Assembly (NCBI GenBank): GCA_026706345.1 | Contig: JAPOYX010000023.1 | Span: forward strand, 37,256-101,255 | DNA length: 64,000 nucleotides | Source: Gemmatimonadota bacterium | GTDB taxonomy: Bacteria > JAAXHH01 | Direction of reading: 5' to 3' | In this document: positions 16,189 through 24,962 of the stretch, piece by piece | How positions within the stretch are numbered: the stretch's first letter is position 1 | How the letters are laid out: the number at the start of each line of letters is the position of its first letter | The notes under the pieces: generated by a model | The model's database searches: none | What the model was told of the DNA's origin: nothing | Seen by the model: the letters and a program-made list of their open reading frames with translations, nothing else | Position numbers and translations under genes: made by a program

Positions 16189-19100
16189 TTGCCTCGCGAC
16201 CAGGCAGGCCCGGTCTTGACCACCGACTCCTTACCAGCTCCCTCGCTGCGGGACCGATACCTCAAAAACCGCGGTCCGGTCTTTCTCACCGGCATACACG
16301 CCATCGTCCGCTTCCTGCTGGAAAAGCAGCGGCGTGACGCCCTGTCCTGCGGTGCTGTAAGACGCAGCTTCATAGCCGGCTATGAAGGCTCGCCCCTCGG
16401 CGGCCTCGACCTTGAACTCCGGCAACAGGCCGCTCTGCTCAACGAAGCCGCGCCTTTCGTACACCAGGCGGCGGTCAACGAGAAGACGGCAGCGGCGGCG
16501 GTGCACGGCAGCCAGTACGAAGGGAATGTGGACGGGTTCTGGTACGGCAAGGCCCACGGCGTGAAATGGGCCCTGGATGAATTCAGTCTGGCCAACATCG
16601 CGGGGACGGGAAAGGACAGCGGCGTCGTCCTGTTCTGCGGGGACGACCACATGGCGAAGAGTTCCGGGTACCCCGCCAGCAGTGAACAGGCCCTGCGCGA
16701 CGCGCGCATTCCCGTCTTCTACCCTTCGACAGTCTCCGAGGTCATCACCTACGCCCATCACGCGCTGGCGCTCAGCAGGTACGCCGGGGTCCTCTGCGGC
16801 CTGAAACTCGTCACGCCCATCTGCGACGGGGCGGAAACGGTGGACGTCAATCCCGAACTTCCCAGTGTGACACTGCCGCCCGGTATGCCTGGCGGTCGGC
16901 CTGGACAGCCTGTCCGGCCTTACGAAAAACGCTTCCACCAGGTGGTTATCTCCACCCAGTCCGTCCCCTTTGAAGAAGAACTGACCACGATTCGTATGGA
17001 AATCGCCGCCGAGTACGCCCGGGCCAACGGAATCGACACGGTGGAGAACACGGAATCGGACTGTCCCCTCGGTATCGTCGCGACGGGAAAGAGCTACGCC
17101 GACATCGTCCAGGCGCTTCGATTGCTGAACCTGGAGGACCAGGTGCCGATCTTGAAGCTGGGCGTGATCTATCCGGTCAATCCGCGGACGATCCGGGAGT
17201 TCGCAGGGCGCCTGCAGACCCTGGTGGTCCTGGAGGAAAAGGGTCCTTTCGTGGAAGAGGCGGTGGCCCATGCGCTCCTGGGCACCGGCGTCGAACACGT
17301 CCACGGAAAGCGAGGCCCGGGTGACCGTCCGCTCATTCCCGCTTACGGAGAGTTGAATCCCGACCTGCTCACCCAGCGTCTCGGGCCGATGCTGCAGGAG
17401 ATCTTCCCGTCGGCGCCCATTTACGCCCGCATGGAGGAACTGACATCCATCGCGGAAAGAGACCCGGGCGCCTTCGCCCGGCGCACCGCCCACTACTGTC
17501 CCGGATGTCCCCACAGCGTATCGGCCCGCGCGCCCGAAGGGGAGGTCGCGGGCGGCGAAATCGGCTGCTCTTCGCTGGACGCCTACATCGAGGCGGACGG
17601 CAGGGGCGTGCGATGGATTCCCACCATGGGCCTGGGCGGCGCCATCTACAACGGGATGTTCCCCTTCAACGGAAACCGTCACCTGTTCCAGAACATCGGC
17701 GACGGCACGGTGCTGCACAGCGGCCTGATCACGATCTTCAGCTCGATTTCCCACGGCGCCAACGTCACCTATAAAGTCCTCTGGAACCACGTGGTGGCCA
17801 TGACCGGCGGCCAGGACATCACCGGGCAGCCGACGCTGGACGACTTCGCGTTGATTCTGCTGGGCATGGGTGTGCAGGATGTAACGGTCGTCAGCAAATT
17901 CCCGGAGCGGGTATCGCTCAAACGCGCCCGGGCGGCGTTGAAACCGGGTCAGAATCTGCTGCTCGAACCGCGCGACGGGCTCGAATCCGCCCAGGAGAGC
18001 CTGTCGCGAAAGCCCGGCGTGAAGGTGCTGGTCTACGACCAGGAATGCGCCACGGAACACCGGCGCCGCCGCAAGCGTCAGCGTCTCGCCCCCGAACGGT
18101 ACGTCTTTATTCACGAACGGGTGTGCGAAGGGTGCGGCGACTGCGGACAGCAGTCCATGTGTCTCGCGCTCGAACCAAGGGAGACGGAGTTCGGACCCAA
18201 GACCGCCATACTCCAGTCGGCCTGCAACCAGGACCTGTCCTGCCTGAAGGGAGACTGCCCTTCCTTCGTCTCCGTCGAACCGGTTGGAGACAGCAGGCCT
18301 TTAAGAGCGGAATGTCCGTTATTGGACGACTCGGACCTGCAAGAGCCCGGCTCCAAGACGGCGATAGAGGGAGAATATGCGATTCACCTCATCGGTATCG
18401 GTGGCACCGGCGTCGTGACCGTGGCCCACCTGTTGGCCGTCGCGGCGCTTTTCGACGGGAAGAAGGTGAGCGAGATGAACCGCACGGGGCTGGCGCAGAA
18501 GGGAGGTCCCGTGGAATCGCCTATCATCCTGGGGGAAGGCGAGGTCCCCCCTTCCAGCTATATTCCTGCCGGGCGGTGCGATCTGTACCTGGCCGCGGAT
18601 ATCGCCGGCGCGGTGAACCCCCTGAACCTCCAGGCTGCTTCCGCGCATCGGACCGTGGCCGTGGTAAGCCGGTCCGGCGTCCCGACCGCGAAGATGGTGT
18701 ACGATCCCCAGGTGCCCGGCGCCGACGTCCCGGCCATGGAAGCGCAGATCGAGGCACACACCCGGTCGGTGGACAATGTCTTCATCGATGCGCAGGACTA
18801 CGCGATGAAGCTATTCGGGAATCACATCGTGGCCAACGTGTTTCTCCTGGGCGTCGCCTACCAGGCCGGGCACATTCCGCTGCAGGCCGGGAGCATCGAA
18901 CGCGCTATCCGGTTGAACGGCCAGGCCGTCGACGTAAACATTCAGGCCTTCCGATGGGGACGCATGGCCGTACACGACCGGACCCGGTTGGACGGGGCCG
19001 TGGAGGAACCCGAACCCGGTTCGGATGAACTGGTCCGCCGTTATGCGCGGTTACTCGGTCGTAAGCGGGGGCAAGCCTTCGAGGCGATGATCGGGCGGAT

Positions 19101-19770
19101 TCCCGTCCGCCAGGAATCTTTCCAAAGGAGTTGGGCCATACGCGTAGCCGAACTGATCGCCTTCCAGGACACGAAGCTCGCCGAGCGGTTTGTTGATCGA
19201 ATCGCGCGGGTTTACGAAGGGGATGAACGAGTTGGCGGACCGGACCGCGGATACCTGCTTACCACACACGCGGCTTTCATGTTGCACAAGCTCATGGCCT
19301 ACAAGGACGAGTACGAGGTGGCCCGGCTGCTGACCGACCCGTCCGAACCCGGCATCGCGGAGCGATTCGATGGACCGGTCAGGGTATCCTACCATCTGCA
19401 TCCGCCCCTGTTGCGGGCGTGGGGACTCGACCGGAAGCTGCGGCTGGGGCCCTGGTTCAGGCCCTTTCTGCGGATCATGGCCCGCTGCAGATTCCTTCGT
19501 GGAACCCCCTTCGACCCCTTCGGATACACCGCGGCCCGGAGGGAGGAACGTGAGCTCGTAGCCTGGTACGAATCGTTGCTGGACCAGGCCCTCGCCATGC
19601 TCACACCTGAAAACTACCCCGAAGTATCGGAACTGCTCCAACTTCCCGACGAGATCCGGGGATACGAGCAGGTCAAGCACCGCTCGGTGCTCCGGGTGAA
19701 GAAGAAGGCCGACGAAATGCTCGAAACCCTCCTCCAGGGCGCGGCGTCGCGCCCGGTCCGCACCCGTTAA
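16189..19770 (+). CDS. Fused indolepyruvate ferredoxin oxidoreductase
   Basis: An 1193-residue single-chain enzyme of the type that joins IorA- and IorB-like parts. It should oxidatively decarboxylate aryl- or branched-chain 2-oxo acids to acyl-CoA, passing electrons to ferredoxin. N-terminal part: the pyruvate-ferredoxin oxidoreductase alpha-like domain (SFIAGYEGSPLGGLD). Middle: the TPP-binding domain with the CPGCPHS cysteines (Cys437), IGCSSLD and MGLGG. An iron-sulfur segment around residue 646 has CEGCGDC, then a second Cys cluster (CNQDLSCLKGDC). From about residue 735 a gamma domain (GIGGTGVVTVAHLLA, MNRTGLAQKGG) follows. The start is a TTG at 16189 directly after an in-frame stop; a TTG at 16216 with AGGC/AGG upstream is an alternative. 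It stands alone in its transcript. Confidence 0.92.
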   Translation: MPRDQAGPVLTTDSLPAPSLRDRYLKNRGPVFLTGIHAIVRFLLEKQRRDALSCGAVRRSFIAGYEGSPLGGLDLELRQQAALLNEAAPFVHQAAVNEKTAAAAVHGSQYEGNVDGFWYGKAHGVKWALDEFSLANIAGTGKDSGVVLFCGDDHMAKSSGYPASSEQALRDARIPVFYPSTVSEVITYAHHALALSRYAGVLCGLKLVTPICDGAETVDVNPELPSVTLPPGMPGGRPGQPVRPYEKRFHQVVISTQSVPFEEELTTIRMEIAAEYARANGIDTVENTESDCPLGIVATGKSYADIVQALRLLNLEDQVPILKLGVIYPVNPRTIREFAGRLQTLVVLEEKGPFVEEAVAHALLGTGVEHVHGKRGPGDRPLIPAYGELNPDLLTQRLGPMLQEIFPSAPIYARMEELTSIAERDPGAFARRTAHYCPGCPHSVSARAPEGEVAGGEIGCSSLDAYIEADGRGVRWIPTMGLGGAIYNGMFPFNGNRHLFQNIGDGTVLHSGLITIFSSISHGANVTYKVLWNHVVAMTGGQDITGQPTLDDFALILLGMGVQDVTVVSKFPERVSLKRARAALKPGQNLLLEPRDGLESAQESLSRKPGVKVLVYDQECATEHRRRRKRQRLAPERYVFIHERVCEGCGDCGQQSMCLALEPRETEFGPKTAILQSACNQDLSCLKGDCPSFVSVEPVGDSRPLRAECPLLDDSDLQEPGSKTAIEGEYAIHLIGIGGTGVVTVAHLLAVAALFDGKKVSEMNRTGLAQKGGPVESPIILGEGEVPPSSYIPAGRCDLYLAADIAGAVNPLNLQAASAHRTVAVVSRSGVPTAKMVYDPQVPGADVPAMEAQIEAHTRSVDNVFIDAQDYAMKLFGNHIVANVFLLGVAYQAGHIPLQAGSIERAIRLNGQAVDVNIQAFRWGRMAVHDRTRLDGAVEEPEPGSDELVRRYARLLGRKRGQAFEAMIGRIPVRQESFQRSWAIRVAELIAFQDTKLAERFVDRIARVYEGDERVGGPDRGYLLTTHAAFMLHKLMAYKDEYEVARLLTDPSEPGIAERFDGPVRVSYHLHPPLLRAWGLDRKLRLGPWFRPFLRIMARCRFLRGTPFDPFGYTAARREERELVAWYESLLDQALAMLTPENYPEVSELLQLPDEIRGYEQVKHRSVLRVKKKADEMLETLLQGAASRPVRTR

Positions 19771-19789
19771 ACCCGGATAACCAGGAGAG

Positions 19790-20899
19790 ATGCGACAAGA
19801 AAAGATGCGAGTGAATGGCCGTAGTTCGCCCGCGCCGGACAGGTTCCACGATCTGGACGCGCTGCGCGCATTTGCCATGTTGCTCGGCATCGTGCTGCAT
19901 GCCTGTCTCTTCCTCATGCCCGTCGACGCGTGGCCTGTACAGGACAGGTAGGCGGATTTCCACGATTTCGAGAACAATCCGTACGCCTTCCTCTTCGGCG
20001 CCATTCACGGTTTTCGCATGCCGGTCTTCTATCTGATCAGCGGCTTCTTTACTGCCATGCTCTGGCAATCCCGCGGTCTGAGCGGCCTGGCGCGCCACCG
20101 CCTGAAACGCATCGGACTTCCCCTGCTGGTGGGAACGTTGACGATCATCCCGGTTACGAACGCGTTCTTCTTTCCCGCGACTCCCCTGACGTGGATGTTC
20201 TCCTGGCTGTTCAGCCTCGCCCACCTCTGGTTCCTGTGGTACCTGATCCTCATGACGGCTGCCTTCATCGCCTGCACGCGAACCGGCCTGCGGTTCCGTC
20301 ATCCGGCCTGGTGGCTTCTCGTACCGGCCAGCATCCTTCCACAGTACCTGATGCAGGAGGGCATGATCGGCGCGGACAACTCGCCGGGCTTTATTCCGAT
20401 CCCCCACGTGTTCGGATACTATCCGGTCTTCTACCTGTTCGGCGCGTTCTTCTACCAGAAGCGCGTCGAAGTGCGAAGGTGGTGGTCCGCGGGCCTGGTT
20501 CCGGCCGTCCTGGTGGTCATGCCGGCAGGATACCTGATGCTGAACCCAGAGTTACTGGGGCTGTCGCCGTCGAACACAGTCAGGGGGACGGTCGCGGCGA
20601 TCGGCGTGGTCTATACGTGGCTGGCCTGTTTCGGATTGCTCGGACTGTTTCGCTGGATCGCGTCGAAGCATCGATACTGGGTTCGATACGTCTCGGATGC
20701 GTCTTACTGGCTGTACCTGGGCCACTTGCCGCTCGTACTCGGCGGACAGGTGCTGGTGGTGTCCTGGCCAGTCAGCGTGCATCTCAAGTTCGCGCTGATT
20801 TGCGTCGCGGTTACCGCCATCCTGCTGGCAACCTATCACTTCGGGGTACGATACACGCCCGTCGGAAGGGTGCTGAACGGCCCCCGCGTCCGTCATTGA
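19790..20899 (+). pseudogene. Acyltransferase 3 (OpgC/MdoC-like) interrupted by an in-frame TAG
   Basis: From the ATG at 19790 (or 19805) the frame encodes the start of a membrane acyltransferase of the OafA/OpgC superfamily, including the first helix with the conserved Arg and His (LDALRAFAMLLGIVLHACL). A single TAG at 19949-19951 then stops it after WPVQDR. The same frame continues without shift into IHGFRMPVFYLISGFF and eight or so further membrane helices to 20899. An ATG at 20018 would give 293 residues, but without the active-site helix. These proteins move acyl or succinyl groups onto glycans at the inner membrane. Either the gene is inactivated by one base change (CAG or TAC to TAG), or the TAG is a sequencing error or is read through. 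Its 3' end overlaps the convergent aminotransferase gene by seven bases. Confidence 0.8.
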
Positions 20900-22263
20900 C
20901 CGGAGGGATGTCGGCACGTCCGGCACGCGTCAAGTTGAGCGGAGACATATCGGGATGAACGGTTTCCGGAACGGGACTGGCGTGATTGCCCGGTCCCGGA
21001 AACCGTCGCTTCGCCGGAAGGGGATTGTGCCGGGTCCGTCCGGTGCCGCCAACTGCTCACGAGCACCTTTTTAAGTGCGGCGATGAAGGCTTCGTTCTCT
21101 TCCTGCAGGCCGGAGGTGACCCGCAGCCAGTTGTTCATCCGCCAGCGGCGCTTGCCGTTGCCCACGAGCACGTTGTACTCCTCGAACAGCTTGCGCGTAA
21201 CCTCGTCCGCGTCCGTGCGCACGTTCACCAGCATGAAGCTGGACTGGCTGGGCACGTACTCCAGTCCCATCTCCTCGAACTGGCTGGCGAAATAGTCATG
21301 GCCGGCCCACGCGGTTTCCCGGGCGCGGTCCTGGTAGTCATCATCCTCGATACACGCCTCGGCGGCGACCATCGACAGCGCGCTGACCCGGCCGCCCTTG
21401 TTGTCTTCGAGTTTCTCGATGACATGGGGCCGGGCCAGGCCGTAGCCGATGCGCAGGCCGGCCATGCCCATGATCTTCGAAAAGGTGCGCGTTACGATGA
21501 CGTTCTCGTGGTCCAGGATCAGGGGAGCGGCGCCGATGCGGTCCTGCGGATTCCGCGCGAACTCGATATAGGCCTCGTCGACAAAGACCATGACGTCGGA
21601 GGGAACATCGCTGACGAACTTCTTGAGGTCTTCGAAAGGCGCAATGATGCCCGTCGGATTGCCCGGAGACGTGATGATGACAACCCGGGTATCCTCTGTG
21701 ACGGCCGCCTTCATGGCGTCGAGGTCCTGGTGGAAATCGCGGGTTGTGCGGACCAGCCGCGCCCGGGCCCCGTATTTCCGGGCCGTACGGATCACGCCCC
21801 CGTAACCCGGCGCCGCCTCGATCATCTGGCCGCCGTCGCGCAGGTAGGCCGACGCGATGGCGAAGAGCACCTCCGAAGATCCGCAGCCGAGGGTCACCCA
21901 GGGTTCGGACCGATCCTGGGAGTCCCGAGTGGGTATGACGACCGGCAATCCGTGGCGTTCCGCGATCTGGCCGTATAGTCCCCGTCCCCGATAGTAGCGG
22001 TTGAACTTGTAGACGTACTGCATGATGGCTTCGACGGCCCGGGGCGACGGACCAATCGGATTCTCGTTGCTGCTCAGCCGGATGAACCCCTCGGGTACGC
22101 CCCAGCCCCGCACGGGCCGCGCCCGGGGTCCCGCCACCATCTGGGCCACGGCCTCGTAGCTGCCCAGGGACGCCACGCCAGCGCCTAATGCAAGCCCCTT
22201 AAGGAACTTGCGTCTCGTGAACCCGGAAGCCGCCAGGTTCATAGCCTTGATCATGTTTGACAT
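20893..22263 (-). CDS. Tat-signal aminotransferase, histidinol-phosphate aminotransferase-like, copy 1 with C-terminal extension
   Basis: A 456-residue PLP enzyme of the class I/II aminotransferase fold with a twin-arginine signal (FTRRKFLKGLALGAGVASLG), so the folded, cofactor-loaded protein is probably exported to the periplasm. The aminotransferase signatures are SSNENPIGPSP, GCGSSEVLFA, SPGNPTG, DEAYIEFA and the PLP lysine Lys263 in RTFSKIMG. AAGGAAGG precedes the ATG. The paralogue downstream of it in sequence ends at KVLVSS-stop; here the TGA is TGG, so translation continues about 50 residues through polar, low-complexity sequence into the 3' end of the convergent acyltransferase gene. 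The substrate is not known; the N-terminal motifs favour an amino acid or amino-alcohol phosphate. Confidence 0.9.
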   Translation of the reverse strand: MSNMIKAMNLAASGFTRRKFLKGLALGAGVASLGSYEAVAQMVAGPRARPVRGWGVPEGFIRLSSNENPIGPSPRAVEAIMQYVYKFNRYYRGRGLYGQIAERHGLPVVIPTRDSQDRSEPWVTLGCGSSEVLFAIASAYLRDGGQMIEAAPGYGGVIRTARKYGARARLVRTTRDFHQDLDAMKAAVTEDTRVVIITSPGNPTGIIAPFEDLKKFVSDVPSDVMVFVDEAYIEFARNPQDRIGAAPLILDHENVIVTRTFSKIMGMAGLRIGYGLARPHVIEKLEDNKGGRVSALSMVAAEACIEDDDYQDRARETAWAGHDYFASQFEEMGLEYVPSQSSFMLVNVRTDADEVTRKLFEEYNVLVGNGKRRWRMNNWLRVTSGLQEENEAFIAALKKVLVSSWRHRTDPAQSPSGEATVSGTGQSRQSRSGNRSSRYVSAQLDACRTCRHPSGQ

Positions 22264-22300
22264 ATCGCCTTCCTTTTGAACGATTTGTTCAGACGCCCGG

Positions 22301-23515
22301 TCAGCTGCTTACCAGCACTTTCCTGAGCGCGGCCATGAAGGCCTCGTTCTCTTCCTGCAGCCCCGAGGTGACCCGAAGCCAGGTGTCCATCTCCCATCGG
22401 CGCTTTCCGTTGCCGACCATCACGTTGTATTCTTCTCTCAGCTTCCGGACGACTTCGTCCGCGTCCTTACGCACGTTGATCAGCATGAAACTGGACTGGC
22501 TGGGCACGTACTCGATGCCCATCTCGTCGAACTGGCTGGCGAAGTACTCCTGCCCGTCCCACGTCACCTTCCGCGCCCGGTCCTGGTAGTCATGGTCATC
22601 GATCCCCGCCACCGCGGCGTTGGTGGAAAGCATGCTCGGCCTGCCACCCTTGTTCTGGTTCAGCTTCGCGATGACTTCGGGGCGCGCCAGACCGTAGCCG
22701 ACGCCCAACCCCGCCATGCCCATGATCTTGGAGAACGTACGGGCTACGATCACGTTCGCGTGATCCAGGATCAGCGGCGCAGCGCCGACCCGGTCTTCTG
22801 GGTTCTTCGAAAACTCGATGTAGGCCTCGTCAACGAATACGATCACGTCCGACGGAACCTCCTGGACGAACTTCCTCACTGCATCCGGGGGGACGAGGAC
22901 GCCCGTCGGGTTACCCGGGTTGGTAATGACCACCACCCTGGTGTTTTCGGATATGGCGGCCTTCATCGCATCGAGATCCTGCTGGAAGTCGCTGGTCAGC
23001 GGGACCCACTTCGCCGTGGCACCGTATGCTTCGGCCGTGCGGAACACGCCGGCGTAACCGGGCGAGGCTTCGACCACTTCGGCTCCGTCCCTGAGATAGG
23101 CGGACGCCACGGCGAACAGCACCTCCGACGAGCCGCAGCCCAGGGTGACCCAGGCGCCCGGCGGCGAGAAGGTATTGGGAGGCCACTCCACCACGGGCAG
23201 CCCGTGCCGCTCGGCGATCTTGGTATAGATGTCCCTGTTCCGGTTGTACCGATTGAAGGAATACACATTCTCCAGGACAGCTTCGACCGCGCGCGGCGAC
23301 GGGCCGATCGGCATTTCGTTGCCGCTCAGTCGCACCAGGCCTTCGGGTACGCCCCACCCGCGCACGGGCCTTGCGTTGGGTCCGGAGATCATCTGCGCCA
23401 CGGCCTCGTAGCTGCCCAGCGATACGGCGCCCGCGCCGACCATCACGCCTTTGAGAAAGCCTCGTCTTGAAAAACCGGATGGTGCCGTTTGCGTGGTTTC
23501 AGCCCTGTCTGCCAT
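22301..23515 (-). CDS. Tat-signal aminotransferase, histidinol-phosphate aminotransferase-like, copy 2
   Basis: A 404-residue paralogue of the gene just downstream on the same strand; the two align over their whole length, including a Tat signal (FSRRGFLKGVMVGAGAVSLG), GCGSSEVLFAVAS, NPGNPTG, DEAYIEFS and the PLP lysine in RTFSKIMG. GAGGAG lies six bases before the ATG. It ends at KVLVSS, the family C-terminus. The 37-bp gap to copy 1 means the pair is co-transcribed. Export of two near-duplicate aminotransferases is unusual. The 286-bp upstream region is AT-rich in part, with a TATAAT word near 23680, but no convincing full promoter was found. Confidence 0.9.
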   Translation of the reverse strand: MADRAETTQTAPSGFSRRGFLKGVMVGAGAVSLGSYEAVAQMISGPNARPVRGWGVPEGLVRLSGNEMPIGPSPRAVEAVLENVYSFNRYNRNRDIYTKIAERHGLPVVEWPPNTFSPPGAWVTLGCGSSEVLFAVASAYLRDGAEVVEASPGYAGVFRTAEAYGATAKWVPLTSDFQQDLDAMKAAISENTRVVVITNPGNPTGVLVPPDAVRKFVQEVPSDVIVFVDEAYIEFSKNPEDRVGAAPLILDHANVIVARTFSKIMGMAGLGVGYGLARPEVIAKLNQNKGGRPSMLSTNAAVAGIDDHDYQDRARKVTWDGQEYFASQFDEMGIEYVPSQSSFMLINVRKDADEVVRKLREEYNVMVGNGKRRWEMDTWLRVTSGLQEENEAFMAALRKVLVSS

Positions 23516-23801
23516 GATAGACTCCTCGATTGATTAAGTGTGCGGGTCATGCGGACCGCCGGGTGAAGTCTGGTCGTACGTTACGCCAAGGGACGGGGCG
23601 ACCGCGGCATTCGCGCATTTCGACTTTTCGAATGGACAGTTGTTACAATCTAAAGCGCGGTGGTTCAAATTACAATTATAATGTGTGAGGAATATACAAC
23701 TTCGAGGCTATCGACATTCAGAATCGTGTCGTTCACTCGGTCCACTCATTCTGCGTTGTTCGCCGGGCCGGTCCGGCCGACCTCCGCCCGCCCGGTCCGC
23801 T

Positions 23802-24824
23802 TCACGCCGCGCACAGGTAGTCTTCCACTTCGACCAGGCCGATATCCGTGAGCGCCTGCCGGATCAGTTTTCGGGCGCCTCTTGAGGACACGGCGACGAT
23901 GAGCATGGGATGACGGTAGCGGGTCCAGGTCGCGGGCAGTTCATCGGGACCGATAACGGGGGCTTCGCGCAGATGCCTGCCGATCTTCCGGGGAGATATG
24001 TCCACGAATGCATCTGCCGGACGGCCCATGCGGACGATATGCCTGGTCAACCTGCGGCCGGTCTGTCCGGCGCCCCAGACGATCAGCCCGTCCCGGCCTT
24101 TCAGCGGTCCGTTGACCAGGAAGTGCGCCTTGACGCGGAGGAAGTTCTCCACCGAGTAACGGGAGTCGGTTCGCGTCAACCGGTCCGCGTGCTCCCGCCA
24201 GTACAGCAGCGTTTTCGGTACCTTGGCGAATCGCCGTCCCGCGGCGTGGTAGCGAAGCCACAGGTCGTAGTCCTCCGGCCAGCCGGCATCGCGGTATCCG
24301 CCGAGTCCCACGAGTTCGTCCCGACGCACCATGGCCGACGGATGGGCGATCGGACTTTCAATGAAGATCTCCCGGGCGATATCCTCGGGTTCGACCAGGC
24401 TGTTCAGCCAGGCTTCATATACCTTCATGCCCTCGCCCACCGTCCCGTCGGCGAAGATCTCCACGAGCGATCCGGCTACGCTGATATCGGGCCGGGAATC
24501 CAGCAGTTCCACCTGCCGCACAAGACGATCGGGTTGCATTCGGTCGTCGGCGTCCATGCGGGCCAACAGCGCTCCGCGGCACAACGACAGCCCGTGGTTC
24601 AGGGCCTTGACCAGTCCGACGCGGCCTGCGCAGACCGGCTTGATTCTCCTGTCCCCTCGCCCCCAGGCCTCCAGGATCATCCTGCTGTCGTCGTCCGACC
24701 CGTCGTCGACCGCGATGACCTCGAAATCGCCCAGCGTCTGCCCGGCGATGCTCTGCAGGGTCTCGGGAAGCGTGCCGGCGGCGTTGTATACCGGCATCAG
24801 GACGGATATGCGCGGCATGGACAT
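23802..24824 (-). CDS. Glycosyltransferase family 2
   Basis: About 340 residues with a GT-A fold: ISVLMPVYNAAGTLPETLQSI at the N-terminus, AVDDGSDD, the metal-binding D-x-D in RMDADDR, and the acceptor-domain motif GYRDAGWPEDYDLWLR. After the GT2 domain, a C-terminal portion (LIVWGAGQTGRRLTRHI) resembles a small nucleotide-binding domain seen fused to surface-polysaccharide transferases. The open frame begins at 24926, but the family N-terminus starts at the ATGs at 24824 and 24818; no good ribosome-binding site separates them. It transfers a nucleotide-activated sugar, probably to a surface glycan. Confidence 0.85.
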   Translation of the reverse strand: MSMPRISVLMPVYNAAGTLPETLQSIAGQTLGDFEVIAVDDGSDDDSRMILEAWGRGDRRIKPVCAGRVGLVKALNHGLSLCRGALLARMDADDRMQPDRLVRQVELLDSRPDISVAGSLVEIFADGTVGEGMKVYEAWLNSLVEPEDIAREIFIESPIAHPSAMVRRDELVGLGGYRDAGWPEDYDLWLRYHAAGRRFAKVPKTLLYWREHADRLTRTDSRYSVENFLRVKAHFLVNGPLKGRDGLIVWGAGQTGRRLTRHIVRMGRPADAFVDISPRKIGRHLREAPVIGPDELPATWTRYRHPMLIVAVSSRGARKLIRQALTDIGLVEVEDYLCAA

Positions 24825-24962
24825 GGGCAAAGTGTTGGTGGAAGTCTGGGGCGGTTTCAGGCGTACGTAGATCGACGACGCGGGCCGGGTCGGATGGGAT
24901 CCGACAGGTTTGGCACGGAGAAGCACCGCACCTGACGGGATTTCACACGCGGTCCAGCGGCC

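Noticed and set aside
16231-18114. Long minus-strand open frame of 627 codons inside the indolepyruvate oxidoreductase gene
   Set aside because: It is antisense to a gene with clear conserved motifs, and its translation shows no family signature. Many similar long antisense frames in this GC-rich sequence are shadows.
23516-23801. AT-rich patch with TATAAT near 23680 as a promoter
   Set aside because: On neither strand is there a -35 box at 16-18 bp, and it is distant from both neighbouring gene starts.
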